A DNA stretch of 64,000 nt from Sphingobium sp. AP49 (GCF_000281715.2 NZ_CP124576.1:999501-1063500), one strand, 5' to 3'. Counted from the first letter of the stretch, positions 26,204 to 35,322 are shown. Numbers and translations are program-made. Notes: generated by a model not told the origin, from the letters alone.

Positions 26204-26212
26204 TGGCCGGCT

Positions 26213-26959
26213 TCAGCGCTGGATCTGACGCTCTACCATTGTCCACAAGGATGTGAAGGCTTGGGCCGGGGCTGAGGCGGGCGCGAAGGCACCCAGGGGC
26301 TTACGGCGGACCGTCATCTGCTCGATCGTGCTGGCCATCGGGATCGCACCCCAGCCGGGCTGCTCGTCCAGCGCCTTGCGATGCAGACTGCGGCGGCGAT
26401 CGACCATCGAATAGACCGGCAGGATCGGCGCATGGTTGCCGCCGCGCTGGACAAGGTAGCGGGCGACCTCGCCCATCGCGCGCTGCGATAGGGGCGAAGG
26501 GATGACCGGGATGACGATCAGGTCGGCAGCGCGCAACACCTGCTCGCTGGTTTCGGTCAGGCCCGGCGGGCAGTCCAGGATGATGCGGTCATAATCCTTG
26601 CCCAGGCTGTCGATCAACTTGGCGAGCCGTTTCTTCTTGTCCATCTCGCGGAAGAGATGGTCGAGGCTGCGCAGCGAGGTATCGGCGGCGATCAGGTCCA
26701 GGCCAGGCACGGTCGTGGGCTGGATCAGCTTGCTGACTTCGACATCCTTGCTGAAGATCGCCTGCGCGGCATCGCGGCTTTCCAGGTCGGTGGAGAGTAG
26801 CCAACTGGATGCCGCCTGCGGATCGAGATCCCACAGCAAGGTCCGTCGCTTCGATATGCTCGCCGATGCCCAGGCGAGGTTGACCGAAAAGGTGGTTTTA
26901 CCAACGCCCCCCTTGAGGCTGTAGACGGCGATGGTCGCCAATGCCGGATCCTTTGCCAT
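26213..26959 (-). CDS. ParA-family ATPase, orphan
   Basis: 248 residues. The deviant Walker A motif SLKGGVGKTTFSVNLAW, switch region LLWDLDPQAASSWLL and Walker B-like RIILDCPPGLTETSEQVL mark a ParA/MinD-type ATPase. No ParB or centromere-like repeat is adjacent, so it is not an ordinary chromosome partition locus. Similar orphan ParAs position cargo such as chemoreceptors or conjugation machinery. The target here is unknown. It ends ten bases from the convergent PAS-GGDEF-EAL gene. Confidence 0.88.
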   Translation of the reverse strand: MAKDPALATIAVYSLKGGVGKTTFSVNLAWASASISKRRTLLWDLDPQAASSWLLSTDLESRDAAQAIFSKDVEVSKLIQPTTVPGLDLIAADTSLRSLDHLFREMDKKKRLAKLIDSLGKDYDRIILDCPPGLTETSEQVLRAADLIVIPVIPSPLSQRAMGEVARYLVQRGGNHAPILPVYSMVDRRRSLHRKALDEQPGWGAIPMASTIEQMTVRRKPLGAFAPASAPAQAFTSLWTMVERQIQR

Positions 26960-27043
26960 GGGAGAGGAAGCTACGGCTTCCCCCCGTCAAAGCAAGGGCT
27001 CAAATCAGCGCCTTGTTACATGTGCGTGACAAGGGGCTGATAA

Positions 27044-27388
27044 TCAGAGGATTTCCAGAACCTTGTCCTGTGGGCGGCAGAAGCGCACGCCCTTTTCGGT
27101 TTCAACGAAGGGGCGGTTCACGTAGGCCGGGTTGGCCGCCATCTCGCCCAGGATCGCATCCGCCGTCATGTCCGGCAGGCCCCGTTCCTCGGCGTCGGTG
27201 CCCATCTTGCGGATCGCATCGGCCGGGGTCATCCCGGCGTCGGCGAACAGTTGGACCAGCTTGTCGCGGGTGAAGGGGGTCTTGAGATATTCGATCACCT
27301 CGACCTCGACGCCGGGCGTTTCCTCAAGGATTGCCAGCGTCTTGCGCGAGGTGCCGCATTTGGGATTATGCCAGATCGTGGCTTTCAC
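27044..27388 (-). CDS. arsC: ArsC-like arsenate reductase (glutaredoxin-dependent type)
   Basis: 114 residues from the GTG at 27388, which overlaps the accC stop as GTGA. The active-site loop is [12 protein letters not shown] with the catalytic-type Cys; [13 protein letters not shown] and [18 protein letters not shown] are also ArsC marks. The enzyme type reduces arsenate to arsenite with glutathione/glutaredoxin. No arsenite pump or ArsR is near, and it is coupled to a fatty-acid synthesis gene, so a role in arsenic resistance is uncertain. Confidence 0.87.
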   Translation of the reverse strand: MKATIWHNPKCGTSRKTLAILEETPGVEVEVIEYLKTPFTRDKLVQLFADAGMTPADAIRKMGTDAEERGLPDMTADAILGEMAANPAYVNRPFVETEKGVRFCRPQDKVLEIL

Positions 27389-28737
27389 TGGGCGTCTTCC
27401 CGTGCCAGCCATTCTTCGAGCCACTTGATCGTATAGTCGCCGTTGAGGAATTCGGGATCCTTCAGCAGCGCCTGATGCAGCGGGATGGTGGTTTTCATCC
27501 CCTCGATCACATATTCCTCCAGCGCGCGGCGCAGACGCATGATCGCGCCCTCGCGGGTGCGGCCATAGACGATCAGCTTGCCGATCATGGAGTCATAATA
27601 AGGCGGTACCTTATAGCCCTGATACAGGCCGCTATCGACGCGGACGTGCATGCCGCCCGGAACATGATAGCTGGTGACGGTGCCCGGCGAGGGCGCGAAG
27701 GTCTTGGGATCTTCCGCGTTGATGCGGCATTCGATCGCATGGCCGGTGAAGCGGATATCTTCCTGGTTCACCGACAGCGGCTTGCCTTCGGCAACGCGGA
27801 TCTGTTCGCGCACCAGATCAAGCCCGGTGATCATCTCCGTCACCGGATGCTCCACCTGCAGGCGGGTATTCATCTCGATGAAGTAGAATTCGCCATTTTC
27901 CCACAGGAACTCGATCGTGCCCGCGCCACGATAGCTCATGTCGGCCATCGCCTTGGCACAGATGCCACCGATGCGCTCGCGCTCCGCCTGCGACAGGATG
28001 GGCGAAGGCGCTTCCTCCAGCACCTTCTGGTGACGGCGCTGCAGCGAGCAGTCGCGCTCGCCCAGATGGATGGCATTGCCATTGCCGTCGCCAAACACCT
28101 GGATTTCGATGTGACGCGGGTTACCGAGATATTTCTCGATATAGACGGTGGCGTCGCCGAAGGCCGCCTTCGCTTCCGACCCCGCCTGCTGCATCAGCGT
28201 TTCGAGTTGGTCGGGCGAGGTGCAGACCTTCATGCCGCGACCGCCGCCGCCGGACGCCGCCTTGATGATCACCGGATAGCCGGCGGCTTCGGCGATGATC
28301 TTGGCTTCCGCGACATCGCTCACCGCGCCGTCGGAACCGGGAACCAGCGGCAGGCCGAGCGCGCCAGCGGTACGCTTCGCCTCGATCTTGTCGCCCATGG
28401 TGCGGATATGTTCGGGCTTGGGACCGACGAAGGCCAGGCCATGGGCCTCGACGATTTCAGCGAACTGGGCGTTTTCCGACAGGAAGCCATAGCCCGGATG
28501 GATCGCGTCGGCGCCGCTGATCTCTGCCGCCGAGATGATCGCGGCGATGTTGAGATAGCTGTCCTTGGCGGCCGGCGGCCCGATGCAGATCGCTTCGTCG
28601 GCGAGGCGCACATGCATGGCATCGGCGTCGGCGGTCGAATGGACAGCCACCGTCTTGATGCCCATTTCATGGCAGGCGCGGTGGATACGCAGTGCGATTT
28701 CGCCGCGATTGGCGATCAGCAGTTTTTCGATGGCCAT
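27385..28737 (-). CDS. accC: Acetyl-CoA carboxylase, biotin carboxylase subunit
   Basis: 450 residues, standard length. It begins [21 protein letters not shown]. The ATP-grasp domain has [37 protein letters not shown] and [17 protein letters not shown]. It carboxylates biotin on AccB with ATP and bicarbonate, the first half of malonyl-CoA synthesis. It lies 12 bases after accB and overlaps arsC by four bases. The adjoining aroQ-accB-accC order is a conserved alphaproteobacterial unit. Confidence 0.97.
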   Translation of the reverse strand: MAIEKLLIANRGEIALRIHRACHEMGIKTVAVHSTADADAMHVRLADEAICIGPPAAKDSYLNIAAIISAAEISGADAIHPGYGFLSENAQFAEIVEAHGLAFVGPKPEHIRTMGDKIEAKRTAGALGLPLVPGSDGAVSDVAEAKIIAEAAGYPVIIKAASGGGGRGMKVCTSPDQLETLMQQAGSEAKAAFGDATVYIEKYLGNPRHIEIQVFGDGNGNAIHLGERDCSLQRRHQKVLEEAPSPILSQAERERIGGICAKAMADMSYRGAGTIEFLWENGEFYFIEMNTRLQVEHPVTEMITGLDLVREQIRVAEGKPLSVNQEDIRFTGHAIECRINAEDPKTFAPSPGTVTSYHVPGGMHVRVDSGLYQGYKVPPYYDSMIGKLIVYGRTREGAIMRLRRALEEYVIEGMKTTIPLHQALLKDPEFLNGDYTIKWLEEWLAREDAQ

Positions 28738-28749
28738 GGGATCGCGGCC

Positions 28750-29226
28750 TTATTCGATGACGATCAGCGGCTGGTCATATTCGACCGGCTGGCCGTTATC
28801 GACCAGCACCGCCTTGACGGTGCCGGCGGTCGGCGCGGTGATCGCGTTCATCACCTTCATGGCTTCGACGATCAGCACGGTTTCACCGGCCTTCACCTGC
28901 GAACCGACGCGCGCGAAGGGCGCGGCGCCCGGCTCGGCCGAGAGATAGGCGGTGCCGACGATCGGTGACTTGACCACATTGCCGGTCGGCAGGGCGGGTT
29001 CGGCGGCGGCCGGCGCGGGGGTAGGGGCTGCTGCCACGGGTGCCGCTACGGCAGCGGGTGCGGCATAGACCGGGGCGCCGCCACTGATCTTGCGCGCCAC
29101 GCGAATCTTGCGATCGCCGTCCTCGACCTCGATCTCGGTCAGGTTGGTATCGTCCAGCAAAGCGGCCAGTTCGCGTACCAGGCTGACGTCCACCTGCATC
29201 GCGCCCTTGTCATGCTTGTCGTTCAT
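28750..29226 (-). CDS. accB: Biotin carboxyl carrier protein of acetyl-CoA carboxylase
   Basis: 158 residues. The C-terminal biotinyl domain has EAMKVMNAI with the biotinylated lysine at position 124. The usual family motif is EAMKMMN, so one Met is Val. An Ala/Pro-rich hinge (about 52-80) links it to the N-terminal part starting VDVSLVRELAALL. It shuttles carboxybiotin between AccC and the carboxyltransferase. aroQ lies upstream and accC downstream on the same strand. Confidence 0.96.
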   Translation of the reverse strand: MNDKHDKGAMQVDVSLVRELAALLDDTNLTEIEVEDGDRKIRVARKISGGAPVYAAPAAVAAPVAAAPTPAPAAAEPALPTGNVVKSPIVGTAYLSAEPGAAPFARVGSQVKAGETVLIVEAMKVMNAITAPTAGTVKAVLVDNGQPVEYDQPLIVIE

Positions 29227-29309
29227 GCTTGACCCTTGTCGTCTTTCAAAATGCGTTCTGGCGGCCAGCGCCTATGCTGATTTGCGCCAAAGCGCAACTT
29301 TTGTGCGTC

Positions 29310-29750
29310 CTACAGTTCCAGCGCTGCTTCGAGCGCCAGCATGTAGGACATGGGGCCAAAGCCCGCGATCGTGCCCTTTGCGGCCATGCCGACAAAGGAT
29401 TTGTGGCGGAAGGCCTCGCGTGCGTGCGGGTTGGACAGGTGAATCTCGATCACCGGCACGCTGATGCCCTTGATCGCGTCGTGCAGCGCGATCGACGTGT
29501 GCGTATAGGCGCCTGGATTGATGATGACGGCATGGGCGCCTTCCTGATGCGCCTCCTGCAGCCAGTCGACCAGATGGCCTTCATGGTTGGACTGGCGGAA
29601 ATCGATTTCCACATGGGCGCGGACGGCGGCATCCTCCATCCGCTCGGCAATGTCGTCCAGCGTATCATAGCCGTAGATTTCGGGTTCGCGGGTGCCGAGC
29701 ATGTTGAGGTTCGGGCCGTTCAGAACATAGATTTTGCGTGTGTCCGCCAT
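29310..29750 (-). CDS. aroQ: 3-dehydroquinate dehydratase, type II
   Basis: 146 residues. [20 protein letters not shown] contains the active-site tyrosine region; [31 protein letters not shown] and [17 protein letters not shown] are type II hallmarks. It dehydrates 3-dehydroquinate in the shikimate pathway. It precedes accB by about 80 bases and is divergent from thiSG over about 130 bases. Confidence 0.96.
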   Translation of the reverse strand: MADTRKIYVLNGPNLNMLGTREPEIYGYDTLDDIAERMEDAAVRAHVEIDFRQSNHEGHLVDWLQEAHQEGAHAVIINPGAYTHTSIALHDAIKGISVPVIEIHLSNPHAREAFRHKSFVGMAAKGTIAGFGPMSYMLALEAALEL

Positions 29751-29881
29751 GGCGATCCCCCAATCGGTCGAGACTTGTCTGTTGCGGGCGCGGCACCGCC
29801 GCCCCTATATGCGCGCTGATCTTTAGCCCTTCGTGTCGCGCCAAGTCGAGACACGTTTCCAGCCTCGGACGGGATAATCTA

Positions 29882-30910
29882 GTGAGCATCGACGGCACCA
29901 TCTCCATCCATATCAATGGCGAGCATCGCCGCATCCGCGACGGCCTGACCCTGGCCGAACTGGCGAGCGAGCTGGGCTTCGCGCCGGAGAAGGTGGCGGT
30001 GGAGCGCAATCTGGAAGTGGTGCCGCGTTCGACCCTGGCCGATGTGAAGGTCGAAGACGGCGACGAACTGGAGATCGTGCATTTTGTGGGTGGCGGCGAC
30101 CATCCGGTCGCGGGGGGCGGTGGCGATGTGACCGCGCTGAACGATGATAGCTGGACGGTGGCCGGCAAGACCTTTCGCTCGCGCCTGATCGTGGGCACCG
30201 GCAAGTACAAGAATTTCGAGCAGAATGCCGCCGCGCTGGTCGCGTCGGGCGCGGAGATCGTCACCGTGGCGGTGCGCCGCGTCAACGTCTCCGATCCCAA
30301 CGCGCCGATGCTGACCGACTATATCGACCCGAAGAAAGTCACCTACCTGCCCAACACCGCCGGCTGCTTCACCGGCGAGGAGGCGATCCGCACCCTGCGC
30401 CTGGCGCGCGAGGCCGGCGGCTGGGATCTGGTGAAGCTGGAAGTGCTGGGCGAGGCGCGCACCCTCTATCCCGACATGGTGGAAACGCTGCGCGCGACCG
30501 AGGTGCTGGCCAAGGAAGGCTTCAAGCCGATGGTCTATTGCGTTGACGATCCGATCGCGGCCAAGCGCCTGGAGGATGCCGGCGCGGTCGCGATCATGCC
30601 GCTGGGCGCGCCGATCGGGTCGGGCCTGGGCATCCAGAACAAGGTGACGATCCGCCTGATCGTGGAAGGCACCAAGCTGCCCGTGCTGGTCGATGCGGGC
30701 GTGGGCACCGCGTCGGAAGCGGCGCAGGCGATGGAACTGGGCTGCACCGGCGTGCTGATGAACACCGCCATTGCCGAGGCGAAGAACCCGGTGCTGATGG
30801 CGGCGGCGATGAAGGCGGGCGTCGAGGCCGGCCGCATGGCCTATCGCGCCGGCCGCATGGGCAAGCGCATGTATGCCGACCCGTCGAGCCCGCTCGCCGG
30901 CCTGATCTGA
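29882..30910 (+). CDS. thiG: ThiS-ThiG fusion: sulfur carrier / thiazole synthase
   Basis: 342 residues from the GTG at 29882; the frame is open further upstream without similarity. Residues about 1-68 are a ThiS domain ([21 protein letters not shown] ... [13 protein letters not shown]). Residues about 85-342 are ThiG ([45 protein letters not shown] with the likely Schiff-base lysine, [10 protein letters not shown]). ThiS normally needs a free C-terminal GG to form a thiocarboxylate, but here GGG continues into a linker. No TPP riboswitch was recognised upstream. A GCGACA-rich repeat follows the stop. Confidence 0.93.
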   Translation: MSIDGTISIHINGEHRRIRDGLTLAELASELGFAPEKVAVERNLEVVPRSTLADVKVEDGDELEIVHFVGGGDHPVAGGGGDVTALNDDSWTVAGKTFRSRLIVGTGKYKNFEQNAAALVASGAEIVTVAVRRVNVSDPNAPMLTDYIDPKKVTYLPNTAGCFTGEEAIRTLRLAREAGGWDLVKLEVLGEARTLYPDMVETLRATEVLAKEGFKPMVYCVDDPIAAKRLEDAGAVAIMPLGAPIGSGLGIQNKVTIRLIVEGTKLPVLVDAGVGTASEAAQAMELGCTGVLMNTAIAEAKNPVLMAAAMKAGVEAGRMAYRAGRMGKRMYADPSSPLAGLI

Positions 30911-30934
30911 TCGAGCGGGCTCCCGGCGCGAAAT

Positions 30935-31115
30935 TCGACGCGACAGTCGAAGTTCACAGTGTCGTGGGGCTGATTCCGGGCCAATGCGCCGGGAACGCGC
31001 CCGCGACGCGACAGCGAAGCGACAGTCGCGCGACAATCGGGTCACGATCGCGCGCGTTCGACGCGACACGGAGGCGACACGGAGGCGACACTGGGGCGAC
31101 AGTGAAGCGACGCCG
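30935..31115 (+). repeat. GCGACA-rich dispersed repeat, copy B
   Basis: Begins about 25 bases after the thiSG stop. It opens CGACGCGACAGTCGAAGTTC, sharing the 18-mer GAAGTTCACAGTGTCGTG with copy A, then GCGCCGGGAACGC, and then many GCGACA units at roughly 10-14 base spacing (near-tandem GGAGGCGACAC twice). Orientation relative to the preceding gene is the same as copy A after dapE. The rest of the gap to 31211 shows a small bulged hairpin around 31135-31163 and no gene. Confidence 0.7.
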
Positions 31116-31211
31116 GAACGGCACATGGTCGGCTGTTTGGGGGCGGATGTTCCATCCCCAAAGTAAATCAGAATGAGGGCGTGTAGGACAGGCGGCCGGT
31201 CGTGGCCGACC

Positions 31212-31556
31212 TTATGGTTCGCTACCGTGCATAGCTCGGTCGATTTGCCCCGCCCATCCCAACACGATGGCTCCAAGGCAGGATATGGTCATGATCAGGC
31301 TGCCACCGGCTATGATCAGGCCTGCATCGATGAATGGCGACTGTCCTTGAGAAAAGCGCATTAGTGCATTGCCTGTCGCAAAAATGAACGGCGCGGCGAA
31401 CAGGGCGAGTGTTCCGGTCGCAGCTGCACGCATCCCGTGCCGTCTGCCGACTTTGCGGCCGACAAGGAGCATGAGATACGCAAATGCTGCGGCTGGCAGA
31501 CCAAGCCACAGAAAACCCAAGGGGATCAAGGAGGCGAGCTGAGCGATCAGGTCCAT
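31212..31556 (-). CDS. Small hypothetical membrane protein
   Basis: 114 residues with about three hydrophobic spans (near residues 8-33, 44-62 and 76-102). Starts MDLIAQLASLIPLGFLWLGL and contains a basic loop GRKVGRRHG. No family is recognised. It is preceded by a GGACCTG-free weak start region, so expression level is uncertain; the even hydrophobic pattern and coherent start argue for a real gene. It lies between a repeat and a LysR gene. Confidence 0.55.
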   Translation of the reverse strand: MDLIAQLASLIPLGFLWLGLPAAAFAYLMLLVGRKVGRRHGMRAAATGTLALFAAPFIFATGNALMRFSQGQSPFIDAGLIIAGGSLIMTISCLGAIVLGWAGQIDRAMHGSEP

Positions 31557-31635
31557 ATGGCGAGGCTAGCAGGCTTCGACCAACCGCTTGCCAATAATCC
31601 GCAAGATGGCGCCAGCCTTCGACCGGCAACATGGA

Positions 31636-32529
31636 TCAGCGGAGACCGCTTTCGCCCCGCAATTCCAACCGGCTGGCCCGGTCGAAGATGGTGAGCACCA
31701 GCGGGTCGGCTTCGGCGGCGCGGACGGCGACGTGGAAGTCGACCGGGGGCATGAGCGGGGCGCCGGGCACCGGGACCAGCCGCCCTTCGGCCAGTTGCTG
31801 GCGTGCCATCGGCCGGGGGAAGATGCCGATGCCGCCGCCTTCCAGCACGATGTCGATCATGGTGCGGACATTGTTGCACAGGTTGAGCGGGCAGTCGGCC
31901 AGGTCCGACGCGGCGATCGCGTCCTTCATGATGCGGTAGAGCGGCGACAGGTTGGTGAGCGACCAGATCGGCGGGCGGACGTCTGCCATGGTCGCGACGG
32001 TTGCGGGGCTGGCGAGCCAGAGCAGATCGACGCTGCCGATCGGGGCGGTGCGGAGCATCGGATGGGCGATGCGACCGGCGGCGAAGGCGAGGTCGGCATG
32101 GCCCGAGGCGAGTTGCTGGATCAGGTCGGCGGTGAGCGCGATGTCGACCTCCAGGCTGACATGGGGCAGGTCGCGGCCGAGCTGGGCGACGAAGCCGGGC
32201 AGGCAACTGGCGGCGGCAATCTCGCCCGCGCCGATGCGGATGATGCCGGTCGCGCCGGATATGTCGCTGCACCCCATCAGCACGCCCTGGAAACGCGCCC
32301 AGAGCGGCTCGCTTTCCCGCACCAGTTCGCGCCCGGCCGGGGTGAGGGCCATCGTTCGCCCCTCGCGCCGGAAGAGCGCGGTGCCCAGATGGCTTTCCAG
32401 TTCGCGTACCCGCGCGGAAATGGCTGGCTGGGTCGTGTTGAGGCGCGCCGCCGCCGCCGCGAAGGTGCCCAGCCGGGCGATCCAGAGCAGGGTTTCGAGA
32501 TGGTAGAAGGCGATGCGATTGATAGACAT
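31636..32529 (-). CDS. LysR-family transcriptional regulator
   Basis: 297 residues. N-terminal winged helix-turn-helix: FYHLETLLWIARLGTFAAAA, LNTTQPAISARVRELE, LGTALFRREGRTMALTPAG. The rest is a periplasmic-binding-like effector domain. It is divergent from the CoA-transferase operon across 90 bases, the standard arrangement of a LysR regulator and its target. It therefore probably controls scoA-scoB in response to a ketoacid or acyl-CoA-related metabolite; the effector is not known. Confidence 0.93.
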   Translation of the reverse strand: MSINRIAFYHLETLLWIARLGTFAAAAARLNTTQPAISARVRELESHLGTALFRREGRTMALTPAGRELVRESEPLWARFQGVLMGCSDISGATGIIRIGAGEIAAASCLPGFVAQLGRDLPHVSLEVDIALTADLIQQLASGHADLAFAAGRIAHPMLRTAPIGSVDLLWLASPATVATMADVRPPIWSLTNLSPLYRIMKDAIAASDLADCPLNLCNNVRTMIDIVLEGGGIGIFPRPMARQQLAEGRLVPVPGAPLMPPVDFHVAVRAAEADPLVLTIFDRASRLELRGESGLR

Positions 32530-32619
32530 TGTTTGGGTTTAACCGAAAAAACAAATCATTGGTATTGATCGGTCGGCTTGGCCTAGTCTGCGCGCAAATC
32601 TTTCAAAGGATGGATGCCG
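32530..32619. promoter_or_regulatory. LysR / CoA-transferase divergent control region
   Basis: An AT-rich 90-base gap between two divergent starts. It contains GTTTAACCGAAAAAACAAA and nearby ATTGGTATTGATCGGTC, which are the best candidates for a LysR T-N11-A operator and the scoA promoter. AAAGGA at 32605-32610 is nine bases before the ATG at 32620 and decides that start. Operator assignment is by position only. Confidence 0.45.
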
Positions 32620-33330
32620 ATGGCCAAGAAGCTCTACCCCGATGCCGCCGCCGCGCTGGAGGGGCTGCTGTTCGACGGCATGCAGCTGTGCGCGGGCGGC
32701 TTTGGCCTGTGCGGCATCCCCGAGCGGCTGATCGATGCGATCCGCGATTCAGGGGTCAAGGATCTGACCATCGCCAGCAACAATGCCGGCATCGACGGCG
32801 AGGGGCTGGGCAAGTTGCTGCGCACGCGCCAGGTCAGGAAGATGATCTCCTCCTATGTCGGCGAGAACAAGGAGTTCGAGCGGCAATATCTGGCCGGCGA
32901 GCTGGAGGTGGAATTCTGCCCTCAGGGGACGCTGGCCGAGCGCTGCCGCGCGGGCGGGGCGGGCATTCCCGGTTTCTACACCAAGACCGGCGTCGGCACA
33001 GCGGTGGCCGAGGGCAAGGAAGTGAAGAATTTCGACGGCCAGGATTATATCCTGGAACGCGGCATCTTTGCCGATGTCGCGATCATCAAGGGCTGGAAGG
33101 CGGACGAGAGCGGCAATCTGATCTTCCGCAAGACCGCGCGCAATTTCAACGCGCCGATGGCGACGGCGGCGAAGATCTGCATCGCCGAGGTGGAGGAAGT
33201 GGTGCCGGTCGGCAGCCTGGACCCCGATGCGATCCATCTGCCGGGCATCTACGTCAAGCGGATGATCGTCGGCGCACCCTATGACAAGAAGATCGAGTTC
33301 CGCACCGTGCGCCAGAGGGACGCGGCCTGA
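32620..33330 (+). CDS. scoA: 3-oxoacid CoA-transferase, subunit A
   Basis: 236 residues from the ATG at 32620; an ATG six bases earlier is too near the ribosome site. Begins MAKKLYPDAAAALEGLLFDGMQLCAGGFGLCGIPE and contains TIASNNAGIDGEGLG and FCPQGTLAERCRAGGAGIPGFYT (in pieces), all typical of the alpha subunit. With subunit B it transfers CoA from succinyl-CoA to a 3-oxoacid such as acetoacetate. The stop overlaps the next gene's start, but subunit B lies 1.35 kb away, which is unusual. Confidence 0.93.
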   Translation: MAKKLYPDAAAALEGLLFDGMQLCAGGFGLCGIPERLIDAIRDSGVKDLTIASNNAGIDGEGLGKLLRTRQVRKMISSYVGENKEFERQYLAGELEVEFCPQGTLAERCRAGGAGIPGFYTKTGVGTAVAEGKEVKNFDGQDYILERGIFADVAIIKGWKADESGNLIFRKTARNFNAPMATAAKICIAEVEEVVPVGSLDPDAIHLPGIYVKRMIVGAPYDKKIEFRTVRQRDAA

Positions 33331-34226
33331 TGGCGACGAGGATGCGGCTTGCGCCGGCGCTGTTGCTGGCGCCGCTGGCGGCCTGTGCGACCACCACCGC
33401 GACGACGCGTGCGACGGGTCCGGCGCCAGTGACGCCGACCGGACCGGCGGTGCCGCCCGCCGGCATGCAATATCTTTATGGGTCGGGCGAGGCGGCGGCT
33501 TTGTCGCGCCAGGCCTGGACCGCGCTGGTCGCCCATGCTGCTGCCGTCGTGAAGGCGCGGCCGGCAGACTCTGTCGTGCTGGCCGAAGGCGCGAGTCTGG
33601 ACGCGCCCAAATATGTGCCCTGTGGCAACCGGCCGTTCGCCGCCGTGTTCGACGTCGACGAGACGGTGATGCTGAACACCGGCTTCGAATATCATGATGC
33701 GAAGACCGGTAAGGGTTATGTCGCCGCCGACTGGGACGCATGGGAAAAGACCGGCGAAGGCGCGGTCGGCCCGGTGCCGGGCGCTGACAGCGGCCTCGAC
33801 GCGCTGCGGGCGATGGGCGTCACCGTGATCTTCAACACCAATCGTTCGGCCGCCAATGCCGACGCGACCGCACGCGCGATCAAGGCGGCGGGGCTGGGCG
33901 CGGCGGTGCATGGCCAGACGCTGTATCTGGCCGGCGACGATGCGATGGGATCGCGCAAGGACGGCCGGCGCTGGACGATCTCGCGCAGCTATTGCGTGAT
34001 CGCGCTGGGCGGCGACCAGCTCGGCGATTTTTCCGACCTGTTCAATGCGGGGCAGAGCGTGCCGGCGCGTCGCGCCGCGACGCAAGGGGCGGCGATCGCG
34101 AAACTCTGGGGCGCGGGTTGGTTCGTCCTGCCCAACCCGGTTTATGGCAGCGGCCTCAAGGGCGGCTTCGACGATGTTTTTCCTGCCGACAAGAGGTGGG
34201 CGCCGCCCGCCCAAGGGGAGAAATAA
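33330..34226 (+). CDS. HAD acid phosphatase lipoprotein (class B/e(P4)-like)
   Basis: 298 residues. A signal ending LLLAPLAAC gives a lipoprotein. The HAD acid phosphatase motif FDVDETVMLN begins near residue 107 (nucleophile Asp 108, acid Asp 110), and NTNRSAANADAT carries the motif II region. The family includes outer-membrane 5'-nucleotidases and acid phosphatases that free nucleosides or phosphate in the periplasm. It starts on the last base of the scoA stop, so it is coupled to it, though the functions do not obviously connect. Confidence 0.88.
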   Translation: MATRMRLAPALLLAPLAACATTTATTRATGPAPVTPTGPAVPPAGMQYLYGSGEAAALSRQAWTALVAHAAAVVKARPADSVVLAEGASLDAPKYVPCGNRPFAAVFDVDETVMLNTGFEYHDAKTGKGYVAADWDAWEKTGEGAVGPVPGADSGLDALRAMGVTVIFNTNRSAANADATARAIKAAGLGAAVHGQTLYLAGDDAMGSRKDGRRWTISRSYCVIALGGDQLGDFSDLFNAGQSVPARRAATQGAAIAKLWGAGWFVLPNPVYGSGLKGGFDDVFPADKRWAPPAQGEK

Positions 34227-34228
34227 CG

Positions 34229-34678
34229 ATGCCCGTCGAATGGACATTGGACAAGCTGCGCGCAAAATCTCCCAAGGATATCCAGACCCTCTATTCGCGG
34301 GCACGCACGCTTGACGATCCGGCCGCGCAAAAGCTGGTCGGCCTGATTCTTGACCATGACCTGCTGGTCGATCCGAATGGCGGCCTGCCCTATGATCATC
34401 CCGATATGCTGGAGATCGAGGCGATCTGTGGTGAAGCGGCCGCCATTGATGAAGCGGTTGCTGCATCGGAGGCGGGATTGCCCGCTCTGGCAGGGATGGA
34501 ACATCGCATCGTTCGTGCGCTGGGCGATCGATATGGACCCAATTACACGACCAATCATGCGGGGCGATGCATTCGGGATGGAATGCTGGAACGGGGTTGG
34601 ATGACCACGGTACAGAAGTCGATGCCCGCCGGATCGATTGCCAAATCCGCGACTGTCTATGTGAAGAAGGAACGCTGA
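34229..34678 (+). CDS. Hypothetical protein between CoA-transferase genes
   Basis: 149 residues from the ATG at 34229, with GGGGAG about eight bases upstream. No signal peptide, membrane span or recognised domain. It is acidic and helical looking ([40 protein letters not shown]). Its TGA overlaps the scoB ATG by one base (TGATG), so it is read as part of the operon. I cannot assign a family. Confidence 0.7.
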   Translation: MPVEWTLDKLRAKSPKDIQTLYSRARTLDDPAAQKLVGLILDHDLLVDPNGGLPYDHPDMLEIEAICGEAAAIDEAVAASEAGLPALAGMEHRIVRALGDRYGPNYTTNHAGRCIRDGMLERGWMTTVQKSMPAGSIAKSATVYVKKER

Positions 34679-35313
34679 TGCCCTGGACCCGTGACGAGAT
34701 GGCCGCGCGTGCGGCGAAGGAGTTGGAGGACGGCTTCTATGTGAATCTGGGCATCGGCATTCCGACGCTGGTGGCGAACCATATTCCCGAGGGCGTCGAG
34801 GTGACGCTGCAGTCGGAAAATGGCATGCTGGGCATCGGCCCCTTCCCCTATGAGGGGGAGGAGGATGCGGACCTGATCAACGCCGGCAAGCAGACGATCA
34901 GCGAATTGCCGCAATCGGCCTATTTCAGTTCGTCCGACAGTTTCGCGATGATCCGGGGCGGCCATATCGACCTGACCGTCCTTGGTGCGATGGAAGTGGC
35001 CGAGAATGGCGACATCGCCAACTGGATGATCCCGGGCAAGATGATCAAGGGCATGGGCGGCGCGATGGATCTGGTCGCGGGCGTCAAGAAGATCATCGTG
35101 GTGATGGAGCACACGTCCAAGAATGGAGATCCCAAGTTCATCCCGGCCTGCACCCTGCCGCTGACCGGCAAGAATGTGGTCGACATGATCGTCACCGACC
35201 TGTGCGTGTTCCAGCGCCCCGATCATGGCAGCCCGTTCAAGCTCATAGAGCTGGCGCCGGGCGTGACCGCCGAGGAAGTCGCTGCTAAGACGACCGCCCA
35301 TTATATCAGCTAA
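34678..35313 (+). CDS. scoB: 3-oxoacid CoA-transferase, subunit B
   Basis: 211 residues from the ATG at 34678; the longer frame to 34567 overlaps the preceding gene. Contains [33 protein letters not shown] with the catalytic glutamate of [19 protein letters not shown] and [12 protein letters not shown]. It forms the second half of the CoA transferase with scoA. A HIT protein follows ten bases later. Confidence 0.94.
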   Translation: MPWTRDEMAARAAKELEDGFYVNLGIGIPTLVANHIPEGVEVTLQSENGMLGIGPFPYEGEEDADLINAGKQTISELPQSAYFSSSDSFAMIRGGHIDLTVLGAMEVAENGDIANWMIPGKMIKGMGGAMDLVAGVKKIIVVMEHTSKNGDPKFIPACTLPLTGKNVVDMIVTDLCVFQRPDHGSPFKLIELAPGVTAEEVAAKTTAHYIS

Positions 35314-35322
35314 GGGCGTTTC

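Noticed and set aside
27331..28968. 545-residue open frame antisense to accC
   Set aside because: accC and accB on the other strand are certain, and the antisense product has no domain.
29751..29881. TPP riboswitch before thiSG
   Set aside because: The conserved CUGAGA and ACCUGAUCUGG-type blocks of the THI element were not found in the gap.
31135..31163. Terminator after the thiSG repeat
   Set aside because: A bulged hairpin is visible (GGATG-TTC-CATCC core) but it has no T run and lies 225 bases from the stop.
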